Part shown: piece after piece, positions 16,286-23,476 of the stretch
How the letters are laid out: the number at the start of each line of letters is the position of its first letter
Numbering within the stretch: position 1 is the first letter of the stretch
Assembly (NCBI GenBank): GCA_002368605.1
Contig: DFEB01000037.1
Span: forward strand, 1 to 33,836
Direction: 5' to 3'
Length of the DNA: 33,836 nt
Source: Treponema sp. UBA3813
Lineage (GTDB): Bacteria; Spirochaetota; Spirochaetia; Treponematales; Treponemataceae
Notes under the pieces: generated by a model
Database searches by the model: none
Seen by the model: only the letters and a program-made list of their open reading frames with translations
Told to the model about the DNA's origin: nothing
Position numbers and translations under genes: made by a program

Positions 16286-17047
16286 ATGGTTTACTTTGTC
16301 GGTGCAGGGCCTGGCGCGGTGGATTTGATTACCGTGCGCGCTCAAAAATTACTTTCAGAAGCAGATGTGGTGATTTATGCGGGCTCCCTTGTGAACAGGG
16401 ATTTGCTCTCAATCTGCAAGTCTGACGCAGAAATCCATGACAGCGCAAAAATGACTCTTGAAGAAGTCCTTGAAGTGATGAAAAGGGCAGAGGAAGACAA
16501 AAAAATGACTGTCCGCCTGCACACTGGAGACCCATGTTTGTACGGCGCAATCCGTGAGCAGATGGACGCTTTGGATGACTTGGGCATCGCCTACGAAAGT
16601 GTTCCCGGAGTCAGTTCATTTTGCGGCGCGGCGTCAAGCCTCAATCTTGAGTACACCCTTCCTGATGTGAGCCAATCGGTGATTATCACCCGTCTTGAAG
16701 GCAGAACCGGCGTTCCCGAAAAGGAAAGCCTTAAATCCCTTGCCCGGCACAATGCTACGCTGGTGCTTTTTTTAAGCTCCGGTATGTGCGAAAGAGTGCA
16801 GTCTGAGCTTCTTGAAGCGGGAATTCGGCCGGAAACGCCAGCAGCACTCGTTTACAAGGCGACTTGGCCTGACGAAAAACGCATTTTTTGCACGGTCGCC
16901 ACTCTTGCCCAGTCAGCTAAAGCGAATGAGATTTCAAAAACGGCGCTCATCATCGTCGGTAATGTGGTCTCTCACACGAATTATTCTCGCTCAAAACTTT
17001 ATGATCCTTGTTTTACGACGGAATTTCGTCAGGCTCAGCAAAAGTAA
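16286..17047 (+). CDS. cbiF: Cobalt-precorrin-4 C11-methyltransferase CbiF
   Basis: 253 residues of the tetrapyrrole methylase fold. VYFVGAGPGAVDLITVRA at the N-terminus is the SAM-binding start; LHTGDPCLYGAIREQ and PGVSSFCGAA are typical of CbiF/CobM. It uses SAM to methylate C11 of the corrin precursor. It starts seven bases after cbiD. The early-cobalt context supports CbiF over the aerobic CobM. Confidence 0.9.
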   Translation: MVYFVGAGPGAVDLITVRAQKLLSEADVVIYAGSLVNRDLLSICKSDAEIHDSAKMTLEEVLEVMKRAEEDKKMTVRLHTGDPCLYGAIREQMDALDDLGIAYESVPGVSSFCGAASSLNLEYTLPDVSQSVIITRLEGRTGVPEKESLKSLARHNATLVLFLSSGMCERVQSELLEAGIRPETPAALVYKATWPDEKRIFCTVATLAQSAKANEISKTALIIVGNVVSHTNYSRSKLYDPCFTTEFRQAQQK

Positions 17048-17062
17048 AAGGAAGAATCTCTT

Positions 17063-18418
17063 TTGAAAGAATCGATTTTGCTTGCCCGAATGAGGCGTGG
17101 AGACAAACTTTCTCTTAAAGAGCAGCTTTCCCTGATTGTAGAGCTGAGCATTCCCGCCGTTCTTGCGCAACTTTCTTCAATTATTATGACTTACATAGAC
17201 GCTTCTATGGTCGGTCATTTGGGTGAGCGGGAAGGGGCGGCAATCGGACTTGTGGCTTCGTCAACATGGCTTTTGTACGGACTCTGCTTTGCCTGCGCTA
17301 TGGGATTTACGGTTCAAATTTCTCATTTAATCGGGGCCGGAAAGGAAGATGAAGCTAGAAATCTTCTTAAAGTGTCTATTCTTGTAAACATAATTTATGC
17401 GATTTTCCTTACTTTTGTCATTTGTGCTATTTCTCCATTTGTCCCGATTTGGCTTGGCTGCGATGAAGAGATTTATTCGGATTCTTACCATTATTTTCTG
17501 ATTTTTGCCCTGAGCATTCCCATAATCCAGTTCAACAATCTTGCCGGAGCGGCCTTGCAGTCATCGGGAAACATGAAAATCCCCAGCGCCATGCAGATTC
17601 TTATGGGCATCCTCAATGTGATTCTGAACTATGTTTTTATCTATCTTTTGAATATGGGGGTGAAGGGGGCTGCCATTGCCACTTTGATTTCAAGATTTAT
17701 GACCACCGTACCCCTCGTTATTTTCCTTTTATTTAAAAGCGAAATGCTGCATCTAAGGAAAGACGAAAAAATCTACTTCAAAAAAACATATTTCTCAAAC
17801 GCCTTGAAAATCGGACTTCCCACAGCCTTTGAGCAGGCGATTATGACCGGCGGCCAAGTTGCTTTTACCAAAATCGTCAGTCCTTTGGGGCAGACCGCGC
17901 TTTCTGCCAATTCTTTTGCCATTACGGCGGAAAGTCTCTGTTACATGCCGACTTACGGACTTGCGGCGGCTGCTACTACGATTTGCGGCCAGTGTTACGG
18001 AAGCGGACAAAAAGAGATGACGAGAAGATTCGGCTGGCTCACAACGATTGTAGGCATGATTTTTATGGTGATTTCGGGCAGTCTCATGTTTGTTTTTGCC
18101 GGCGAGATGATAGCCTTTATTTCCCCGGAAATTGCCGTCATCGCTATGGGAACAAAAATCCTGAGAATCGAAGCCTTCTGCGAACCCTTTTACGGAGCCA
18201 GTAACATTGCCAGCGGAGCCATGCGGGGAACTGGCGACACCTTCGTTCCCAGCTGCTATAAATTCTTCTCCATGTGGATGGTAAGGATTCCTCTGGCCTT
18301 ATTATTGCGGTCAAAATATGGTCTTGCTGGCATTTGGGCGGCCATGAGCGTGGAACTTTGCGTCCGAGGCATTCTATTTTTGATTCGTCTTTCGGGGAGA
18401 AAATGGGCGGAAAGATAA
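17063..18418 (+). CDS. MATE-family efflux transporter inside the cobalamin run
   Basis: About 451 residues with some twelve membrane helices in two related halves, typical of MATE antiporters (LSIPAVLAQLSSIIMTYIDASMVGHLG, cut here by a helix boundary; second half LKIGLPTAFEQAIMTGG). MATE proteins expel cationic drugs or metabolites using Na+ or H+. The proposed start is TTG 17063 with AGGAAG about nine bases before it; an ATG ten codons in is the alternative. It begins 15 bases after cbiF and its stop overlaps the cbiG start (TAATG), so it is embedded in and coupled to corrin synthesis. The substrate is unknown; a corrinoid-related role is only suggested by context. Confidence 0.85.
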   Translation: MKESILLARMRRGDKLSLKEQLSLIVELSIPAVLAQLSSIIMTYIDASMVGHLGEREGAAIGLVASSTWLLYGLCFACAMGFTVQISHLIGAGKEDEARNLLKVSILVNIIYAIFLTFVICAISPFVPIWLGCDEEIYSDSYHYFLIFALSIPIIQFNNLAGAALQSSGNMKIPSAMQILMGILNVILNYVFIYLLNMGVKGAAIATLISRFMTTVPLVIFLLFKSEMLHLRKDEKIYFKKTYFSNALKIGLPTAFEQAIMTGGQVAFTKIVSPLGQTALSANSFAITAESLCYMPTYGLAAAATTICGQCYGSGQKEMTRRFGWLTTIVGMIFMVISGSLMFVFAGEMIAFISPEIAVIAMGTKILRIEAFCEPFYGASNIASGAMRGTGDTFVPSCYKFFSMWMVRIPLALLLRSKYGLAGIWAAMSVELCVRGILFLIRLSGRKWAER

Positions 18419-19470
18419 TGAACATTCATATCATTTCATTTACGAAAAAAGGATTTTCTCTCTCAAAACGCCTTAAAGATTTGCTTGAAGAAGAAGTAAG
18501 CCTGTCTTTCGGCGGTAAGATTGACTCAGAGGAAAAGTCTTCGCAAAAAAATGAGCTTTCTTCCATACATGTGCCACTTTCTGAATGGGTAAAAGCTCAC
18601 TTTCGGACGGGAAATGTCCTTGTATTTGTGGGGGCGGCGGGGATTGCCGTGCGGGCTATTGCACCCTTTATCCGCGACAAAAGTACTGACCCCGCTGTAA
18701 TCGTGATAGACGAGAAGGGTTCTTTCGTGATTCCCATTCTTTCAGGTCACATCGGCGGAGCAAACTCCCTTGCGAAAAAAATCGCCGGCCTTTTGAGAGC
18801 TCAGGCTGTCCTTACCACGGCCAGCGATGTGAACAATCTTCCTGCCATCGATGAATTTGCCGCCCGGAACAATCTTTCAATCAACGACATGGAAAAAGCC
18901 AAGGATTTTGCCGCAAAAGTCCTGAATGAATCCTGGCATTCCGCAGAAAGCCGTCAGCCTGCTGAAAGTGACGAGGGAGCTTTACCACAATTTACAATCT
19001 CCTTATATATCAAAAATGATATACTTTCTCTGATTCCCAAATGCGTGATTCTTGGAATCGGCTGCAAAAAAGGAAAATCCCCGGAAGAACTTGAAGGATT
19101 TGTCCGAGAAAGCCTTGATGAACACAAAATAGACTACCGTTCGTTAGCTAAAATCGCCTCAATCGACCTTAAAAAAGATGAAAAAGCCCTTGTCTCTCTT
19201 GCAGAATCGCTGAAAATCCCTTTCGTAACATTTTCCGCTCAAGAATTGAACCAAATCCAGCAGAAAGTCACGCCATCTGCCTTCGTTTCAGAAATCACAG
19301 GCACTGACAATGTGTGCGAGCGTTCGGTTTTTGCGGCAGGGGCAAGTGAAATCATCGTTCACAAAAGCGCTTGTAACGGCATGACCCTTGCCATCGGAAT
19401 CAAAAAAATCAATATAGAAATCCCGGAGGAATTTCAAAAATTCTTTATAAAAAATTCGGAGGAAAATTAA
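18418..19470 (+). CDS. cbiG: Cobalt-precorrin-5A hydrolase CbiG
   Basis: 350 residues. The N-terminal CbiG domain contains GAAGIAVRAIAPFIRDKSTD, DEKGSFVIPILSGHIGGAN and LTTASDVNNLPAIDE. The C-terminal CbiG domain contains ILGIGCKKGKSPEEL, IASIDLKKDE and IPFVTFSAQEL. It opens the delta-lactone of cobalt-precorrin-5A with loss of the C20 carbon as acetaldehyde. ATG 18418 shares a base with the MATE stop codon. cbiH starts directly after its stop. Confidence 0.9.
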   Translation: MNIHIISFTKKGFSLSKRLKDLLEEEVSLSFGGKIDSEEKSSQKNELSSIHVPLSEWVKAHFRTGNVLVFVGAAGIAVRAIAPFIRDKSTDPAVIVIDEKGSFVIPILSGHIGGANSLAKKIAGLLRAQAVLTTASDVNNLPAIDEFAARNNLSINDMEKAKDFAAKVLNESWHSAESRQPAESDEGALPQFTISLYIKNDILSLIPKCVILGIGCKKGKSPEELEGFVRESLDEHKIDYRSLAKIASIDLKKDEKALVSLAESLKIPFVTFSAQELNQIQQKVTPSAFVSEITGTDNVCERSVFAAGASEIIVHKSACNGMTLAIGIKKINIEIPEEFQKFFIKNSEEN

Positions 19471-20232
19471 ATGATGCAGGGAAAACTCATCGTCGCGGGA
19501 ATAGGGCCTGGAAAATACGAGCTTATGACCCTTGAATGTGCAGAAGCGTTGAAAAATTGTGACTGTATCATAGGCTATGAAGTCTATATCCAGCTGGTAA
19601 AATCCCATTTCCCAGAAAAAGAATTCCTCTCAACTCCCATGCGAAAGGAAGAAGAACGCTGTCGCCTCGCCCTAAAAGAGGCCGCAAAAGGAAAAAACGT
19701 GGTCTTCATCTGCTCAGGGGATGCGGGCGTGTACGGCTTGTCCGGCCTCATTTATGAGATTGCCGCCAGCTCCGAGGAATTTAAGAATGTCCAAATCAAT
19801 GTATTGCCGGGGATTACGGCGGCTTTAAGCGGCTCGGCCTTGCTGGGCGCCCCTCTGATTCACGATTTTGCCGTCATCAGTCTCAGCGATTTAATGACTC
19901 CCTGGAAAAAAATCGAAAAACGGCTGGAGGCGGCTTCTCAAGCGGATTTCTGCCTCGTCCTTTACAATCCCATGAGCCATAAGAGAAAGGACTATCTTTT
20001 CAAAGCCTGTCAGATTTTGCTAAAAAATCTCCCCCAAAACCGCCCTTGCGCCTGGGCAAAAAACATAGGGCGGGCAGGCGAGGAATGCCAAATCAGCACT
20101 TTATCCGAATTGCAGAACGCCCAGTTGGACATGTTCACCACGGTCTTTGTGGGAAATTCCCAGACAAAAGTGATTGAGACGACTCAGGGAAAAAAGCTGG
20201 TCACGCCCAGGGGATATGAGTTTGAGAGATAG
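19471..20232 (+). CDS. cbiH: Cobalt-precorrin-3 C17-methyltransferase CbiH
   Basis: 253 residues, tetrapyrrole methylase fold. N-terminal LIVAGIGPGKYELMTLECAE, then FICSGDAGVYGLSGLIYE and VLPGITAALSGSALLGAPL, all characteristic of CbiH/CobJ. It methylates C17 and drives ring contraction. GGAGGA lies about ten bases before ATG 19471 (a second ATG follows at once). It is the last gene of the run; cbiA, cbiB, cbiE, cbiJ, cbiL, cbiT and cobalt chelatase genes are not in this window. Confidence 0.9.
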   Translation: MMQGKLIVAGIGPGKYELMTLECAEALKNCDCIIGYEVYIQLVKSHFPEKEFLSTPMRKEEERCRLALKEAAKGKNVVFICSGDAGVYGLSGLIYEIAASSEEFKNVQINVLPGITAALSGSALLGAPLIHDFAVISLSDLMTPWKKIEKRLEAASQADFCLVLYNPMSHKRKDYLFKACQILLKNLPQNRPCAWAKNIGRAGEECQISTLSELQNAQLDMFTTVFVGNSQTKVIETTQGKKLVTPRGYEFER

Positions 20233-20249
20233 GGGTAAACTTTTTCAGT

Positions 20250-20345
20250 CTAGTTTTTAACCCTGCGCATAATAAATGGTAACGCTATTTCTTTTCCGTC
20301 AGAGCCGAACCCACGCGCAATGGTAATCACAAAGTTCTTCGCCAT
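20250..20345 (-). pseudogene. Remnant of a cytidylate-kinase-like gene
   Basis: A 31-codon minus-strand frame starts MAKNFVITIARGFGSDGKEIA, the typical beginning of AAA_26/cytidylate-kinase-like proteins, whose usual form is xxVITIxRxFGSGGxxIA. It then runs LPFIMRRVKN and stops. The full proteins have about 200 residues, so nearly all of the gene is missing, probably by deletion. A good ribosome site (AAGGGGG) still precedes the ATG, and the frame begins 28 bases after the permease stop, so it was probably the last gene of the leftward operon. It also sits in the only spacer between cbiH and the permease. Confidence 0.6.
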
Positions 20346-20373
20346 AGAAGCCCCCTTTTTTGCAGCCCCTTTA

Positions 20374-21852
20374 TCAGCCAAAAATCATCGGGATAAAGTA
20401 GATTCCCACGGAAATGACCGTCGCGATAATCGTGCCCCATTTCCAGATTGTGTATTCGCGGTCGATTTTTGCCTTTTCTTCTGCCGTCGGCTCGTCGATT
20501 TCACCGATTTCTTCTTCAAGTGACGGAATCTTGTTTTCGTGCCGGCGCGTGAAGATGAAGTAATAGAGGGCGGCAAGGGCGCAGACGATAAGCCCCGTGA
20601 TGCTTGCCGCATATTCGACGAACGGGAGCAGGGCAGTGTAGGTGACGAATGTGACGATACAACCGAGCGTTCCGTGCGGAGCCTTATATGGTCGCTTCAT
20701 GTCGGGGTAGTTCTTTTTGAGACCGAGGTATGCGGCGCATCCAATCATGTAGCAGAGGGCAAGCGAGAAGAGCGAAACAGATGCGATGTAGTTGATTGAA
20801 CCAGTTCCAATCAGAATGTAATTCACGATTCCGACGAAGATGAGCGCAATATATGGTGTTTTTGTCTTCGGATGAATCTTTGCGAAAATCGCGGGGAGCG
20901 TGTGGTCTTCTGCCATCGTGAAGATGTAGCGGGCAGGGGCAGCGATTCCAGGATTGATGGTAGAAAGGTCTCCGCCGAACGCAATGCCGATACAGAGCAG
21001 AATGACCGGGAAACCGACCAAACCCATCGCTTTTAATCCTTCCGCATAGGGAGCGTCAGCGAGTGCAAGAAGCCCGTACTTTTCGGGAGAGACAAGCGCG
21101 ACCAAAAACCACTGGAAGAGCGCGTTTGCTACGAACACGAGGAAAACTGACAATTTGAGTGCGCGGGGGAGCGTGTACTGGGGGAATTTTGTCTCCGCGC
21201 CCATTGAGCAACAAGTTTCAAAGCCAGTGTAGCACCACCACACAAGACCAAGAATATACATCAGCTCACGGAACGGCGGAAGTTTGTCCATAGTAAAGCC
21301 GCCGAAATATTCAAGATGCACATGCGGAATCATATACAAGAACCAGGCAATTGCGCATCCCCAAAAGAAGAAGATGAAGCCCGTCTGAGCCTTGCCCGAG
21401 AATTTGATTCCAAGCAGATTGAGAACAAGAAAAATCGTCACGAGCGTCATCGCGATAATTCGCGGATCAACGACCGAAAGATTGATGCCGAACTGCTCAA
21501 AGAGAATCGTAAAATAGTTGGCGAATGCGAGCGTCTCTCCCGCGCCGATGCCGATGACCGAGATGATGTAGTTCCAGCCCGCGATGTTCGCCCAGACTCG
21601 GTTTAGCCCGCGTTTTGCGTAGTTGTAAGTGCCGCCCGCGCAGGGAAGGGCTGCCGACATCTCGCCGTAAATGAGGCACGGCCAGATTGAAATCAAGAGC
21701 GAAACTGCCGTCAAAACGATAATCCACGGGCCGACCAAGCCGACCTGTGCCGAACCGCAGGTAAAAAGCCCCACGCCCACGACCGTTCCGATTGTCATGC
21801 CGATAGATTCACGCAATCCAAGTGCGCGAACAAGTCTGTTCTTTTCTTCCAT
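20374..21852 (-). CDS. APC-superfamily amino acid/amine permease
   Basis: 492 residues with twelve predicted membrane helices plus a C-terminal thirteenth (WGTIIATVISVGIYF) after a long acidic cytoplasmic loop (SLEEEIGEIDEPTAEEK). The first helix carries the APC signature GMTIGTVVGVGLFTCG, and CAGGTYNYAKRGL follows helix two. APC porters take up amino acids or amines with H+. AAAAAGGAG precedes the ATG by six bases. It lies downstream of genes for a PII protein and an APH-fold kinase; context suggests uptake of an amino alcohol such as ethanolamine or hydroxylysine, but the substrate cannot be read from sequence. Confidence 0.85.
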   Translation of the reverse strand: MEEKNRLVRALGLRESIGMTIGTVVGVGLFTCGSAQVGLVGPWIIVLTAVSLLISIWPCLIYGEMSAALPCAGGTYNYAKRGLNRVWANIAGWNYIISVIGIGAGETLAFANYFTILFEQFGINLSVVDPRIIAMTLVTIFLVLNLLGIKFSGKAQTGFIFFFWGCAIAWFLYMIPHVHLEYFGGFTMDKLPPFRELMYILGLVWWCYTGFETCCSMGAETKFPQYTLPRALKLSVFLVFVANALFQWFLVALVSPEKYGLLALADAPYAEGLKAMGLVGFPVILLCIGIAFGGDLSTINPGIAAPARYIFTMAEDHTLPAIFAKIHPKTKTPYIALIFVGIVNYILIGTGSINYIASVSLFSLALCYMIGCAAYLGLKKNYPDMKRPYKAPHGTLGCIVTFVTYTALLPFVEYAASITGLIVCALAALYYFIFTRRHENKIPSLEEEIGEIDEPTAEEKAKIDREYTIWKWGTIIATVISVGIYFIPMIFG

Positions 21853-21906
21853 AATGAACTCCTTTTTACTTTTTCGAAAATTTTTGAAAAACTCTCAGTA
21901 TCTTAC

Positions 21907-22248
21907 TTACAATGCTTCTTCGCCGCGCTCACAAGTACGGATTTTTACAGCGTCCTCGATTGCCCGCACGAAGATTTTTCCGTCTCCGAAGCTGCTGGTG
22001 TTCAGCTCGACGAGAGCCTTTTCGATGATTTTCTCGGCGACTTCGTCCTTTACGACTGTCCGAACGCTCAGTTTCGGAAGCAAATTGATTCCCGGATTTT
22101 CCTCGCGTGTGTAGACTTGTCCTTGCCCCCGCTGATGACCGTAGCCGGAAATCTGGGTAATCATTACGCCCCTCGCTCCCGAAGAGTCAAGGATGCGCTT
22201 TACATTTTCCAATCGCTCAGGTTTGATGATGATTTCAAGTTCTTTCAT
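21907..22248 (-). CDS. PII nitrogen-signalling protein, T-loop variant
   Basis: 113 residues, typical PII length. MKELEIIIKPERLENVKRIL, LLPKLSVRTVVKDE and FGDGKIFVRAIEDAVKIRT match the GlnB/GlnK core and the nucleotide and 2-oxoglutarate-binding loops. The T-loop reads GYGHQRGQGQVYTREENPG; a tyrosine matching position 46 remains, but Tyr51, the uridylylation site of GlnB, is absent and the loop seems one residue longer. Regulation would then rest on ligands rather than uridylylation. ATG 22248 is chosen because TAAGGAGA lies just before it; the longer frame overlaps the kinase gene. Sitting between a kinase and a permease, it may control the permease or the pathway in response to nitrogen state. 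Confidence 0.9.
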   Translation of the reverse strand: MKELEIIIKPERLENVKRILDSSGARGVMITQISGYGHQRGQGQVYTREENPGINLLPKLSVRTVVKDEVAEKIIEKALVELNTSSFGDGKIFVRAIEDAVKIRTCERGEEAL

Positions 22249-22258
22249 TTTCTTCTCC

Positions 22259-23251
22259 TTAGCCGAACAGCCGTTTGTAGCGTTCTGCAAGCTGAATCGT
22301 GCCCTCCATCCAGTTGGTGACTTCTTTTGCCGGGTCTGAGTCGGCATGACTTGCAAGCCACGCCGTAAATTGCAGTCGGCGCATCATAATGAATGTGTCG
22401 ATTTCCTCAAAATCCGTGTCGGTAAACGGAAGCACTTTTTTGTAGCCCGAGAGCCACGCGTTCACGAGTTTCGGCGCAAAGGGCTTGTCCTCAATCAGAC
22501 TGAGTGCCGCCGCAAGGTCGTGCAAGTGCCAGCCGAATCCGCAGTCGTCAAAATCAATGACCTTAATCTGGTCGCCGTCAATCAGAAGATTCGTGTGCCG
22601 CAAGTCCGCGTGAATCAGCCCCCAGTTTGTGTTTGTCTTTCCGTAGCGCGAAAGCCGCTTTTCGATGATTTTTTCGACCTCATTTAAAAGCACTTCGGCT
22701 TCAGGCGTAATTTCGGGAAAGGCGCGCCAGTCGCCCCACGCCGCGTTTTTGCCGATAATCGTGTCAAAATCCCAGTTGATTCGCTTGAGTGTCTTCGTGC
22801 CGTTCCAGATTTCTGTCTGGCGGTGAAGATATGCCGTCGTTTCGCCCAAAAATTTAAAAGTCGTGACAAGCTGCTCCTCGTTGTCCAGAACAGGATTCGC
22901 TCCCGTCAAGAATTCGCAGATGACGCAGAAATAGGTGTTTCCGTCCGTTCCTTTCACTTGCTGCACGGTCGTGCCGTCCAGAGCTGGAATCGGATTTGCA
23001 ACGATGAGCGGCGTGTACTCGTTAATCTGTTTGAGCCACTTCATCTCGGACTGCAATTCTTCCAAGTCGTGGTATCCCGGTCTGCTCACGCGAAGCACGC
23101 CGTCAGCCTTGCCGCTTGTTTTGTTGCGCACAAGATAGGTCGCGTTCTCAGAAAGCACGATAAGTTTTGTGTCGTCCGTGTTTTCAAGCCCGTAGTTCTT
23201 CAGCGCACTTTGAGCGACATCATTAAAAATGTGGATATTCTCAAATGCCAT
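22259..23251 (-). CDS. APH-fold small-molecule kinase (hydroxylysine/ethanolamine/homoserine kinase-like)
   Basis: 330 residues from ATG 23251, preceded by GGGGGA; an ATG six codons upstream lies in the terminator U-tract region and is less likely. The aminoglycoside-phosphotransferase fold is shown by GLIHADLRHTNLLID (catalytic HxDxxxxN, near residue 210) and VIDFDDCGFG (metal-binding DFD). This group includes homoserine kinase II, choline/ethanolamine kinases and hydroxylysine kinase. The divergent neighbour is a phospho-lyase-like PLP enzyme whose substrates are O-phosphorylated amines, so I infer that this kinase makes that phosphate ester. The PII and permease genes follow in the same operon. 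Confidence 0.8.
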   Translation of the reverse strand: MAFENIHIFNDVAQSALKNYGLENTDDTKLIVLSENATYLVRNKTSGKADGVLRVSRPGYHDLEELQSEMKWLKQINEYTPLIVANPIPALDGTTVQQVKGTDGNTYFCVICEFLTGANPVLDNEEQLVTTFKFLGETTAYLHRQTEIWNGTKTLKRINWDFDTIIGKNAAWGDWRAFPEITPEAEVLLNEVEKIIEKRLSRYGKTNTNWGLIHADLRHTNLLIDGDQIKVIDFDDCGFGWHLHDLAAALSLIEDKPFAPKLVNAWLSGYKKVLPFTDTDFEEIDTFIMMRRLQFTAWLASHADSDPAKEVTNWMEGTIQLAERYKRLFG

Positions 23252-23256
23252 ATATT

Positions 23257-23304
23257 CCCCCAAAAACAAAAAGGCGGCATGAAGATGTTCTTCACACCGC
23301 CTTT
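23257..23304 (-). terminator. Attenuator-like terminator in the kinase leader
   Basis: Minus-strand hairpin: AAAGGCGG (23304-23297) pairs with CCGCCTTT (23277-23270), enclosing TGAAGA-ACA-TCTTCA (23294-23280) after a two-base internal mismatch. It is followed by TTGTTTTTG and at once by the kinase Shine-Dalgarno GGGGGA. No gene ends upstream, so this is a terminator inside the leader. A weak GCC-AAAGGC-GGT hexaloop (A1, G4) overlaps its 5' arm. Confidence 0.6.
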
Positions 23305-23384
23305 GGCTTTGTTGACGAAAATCCTAGCGAAAATGGTTTTGGTAATCAATGCAACTTTTGTTCCATTTATTTTTTTTTGCGATT

Positions 23385-23450
23385 GTGCTTAAATCCGATT
23401 GCAGGAAAAACGCAATGAAGCACGGAAAATCTCCGTGCTTTTTTTATTGC
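23385..23450 (+). promoter_or_regulatory. Terminator/antiterminator leader of the PLP-enzyme gene
   Basis: Terminator: AAGCACGGA 23418-23426, loop AAATC, TCCGTGCTT 23432-23440, then T-run to 23445; a perfect 9-bp stem. Competing fold: GTGCTT 23385-23390 pairs with AAGCAC 23418-23423, and ATTGC 23398-23402 pairs with GCAAT 23412-23416, sequestering the terminator's 5' arm. The core GCAATGAAGC at 23412-23421 recurs at 25018-25027 in the ureA leader and can form a GC-closed AATGAA hexaloop, though here only two base pairs close it. Confidence 0.65.
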
Positions 23451-23476
23451 TCATTCTATTTGAAAGGAGATACAAC

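Noticed and set aside
20233-20260. Possible terminator after cbiH (AGGGGTAAAC ... TTTTTAACCCT).
   Set aside because: The arms match only partly and the loop is irregular; not convincing.
23270-23304. Reading the GGCGG/CCGCC hairpin as a plus-strand element for the PLP-enzyme gene.
   Set aside because: On the plus strand it is followed by GGCTTTGTTG rather than a T-run; the T-tract lies on the minus-strand side.
23296-23310. A1/G4 hexaloop (GCC-AAAGGC-GGT) in the kinase leader as an ANTAR hairpin.
   Set aside because: Only three pairs including a G-U, and a tighter GCC-AAA-GGC hairpin competes; kept only as a remark.
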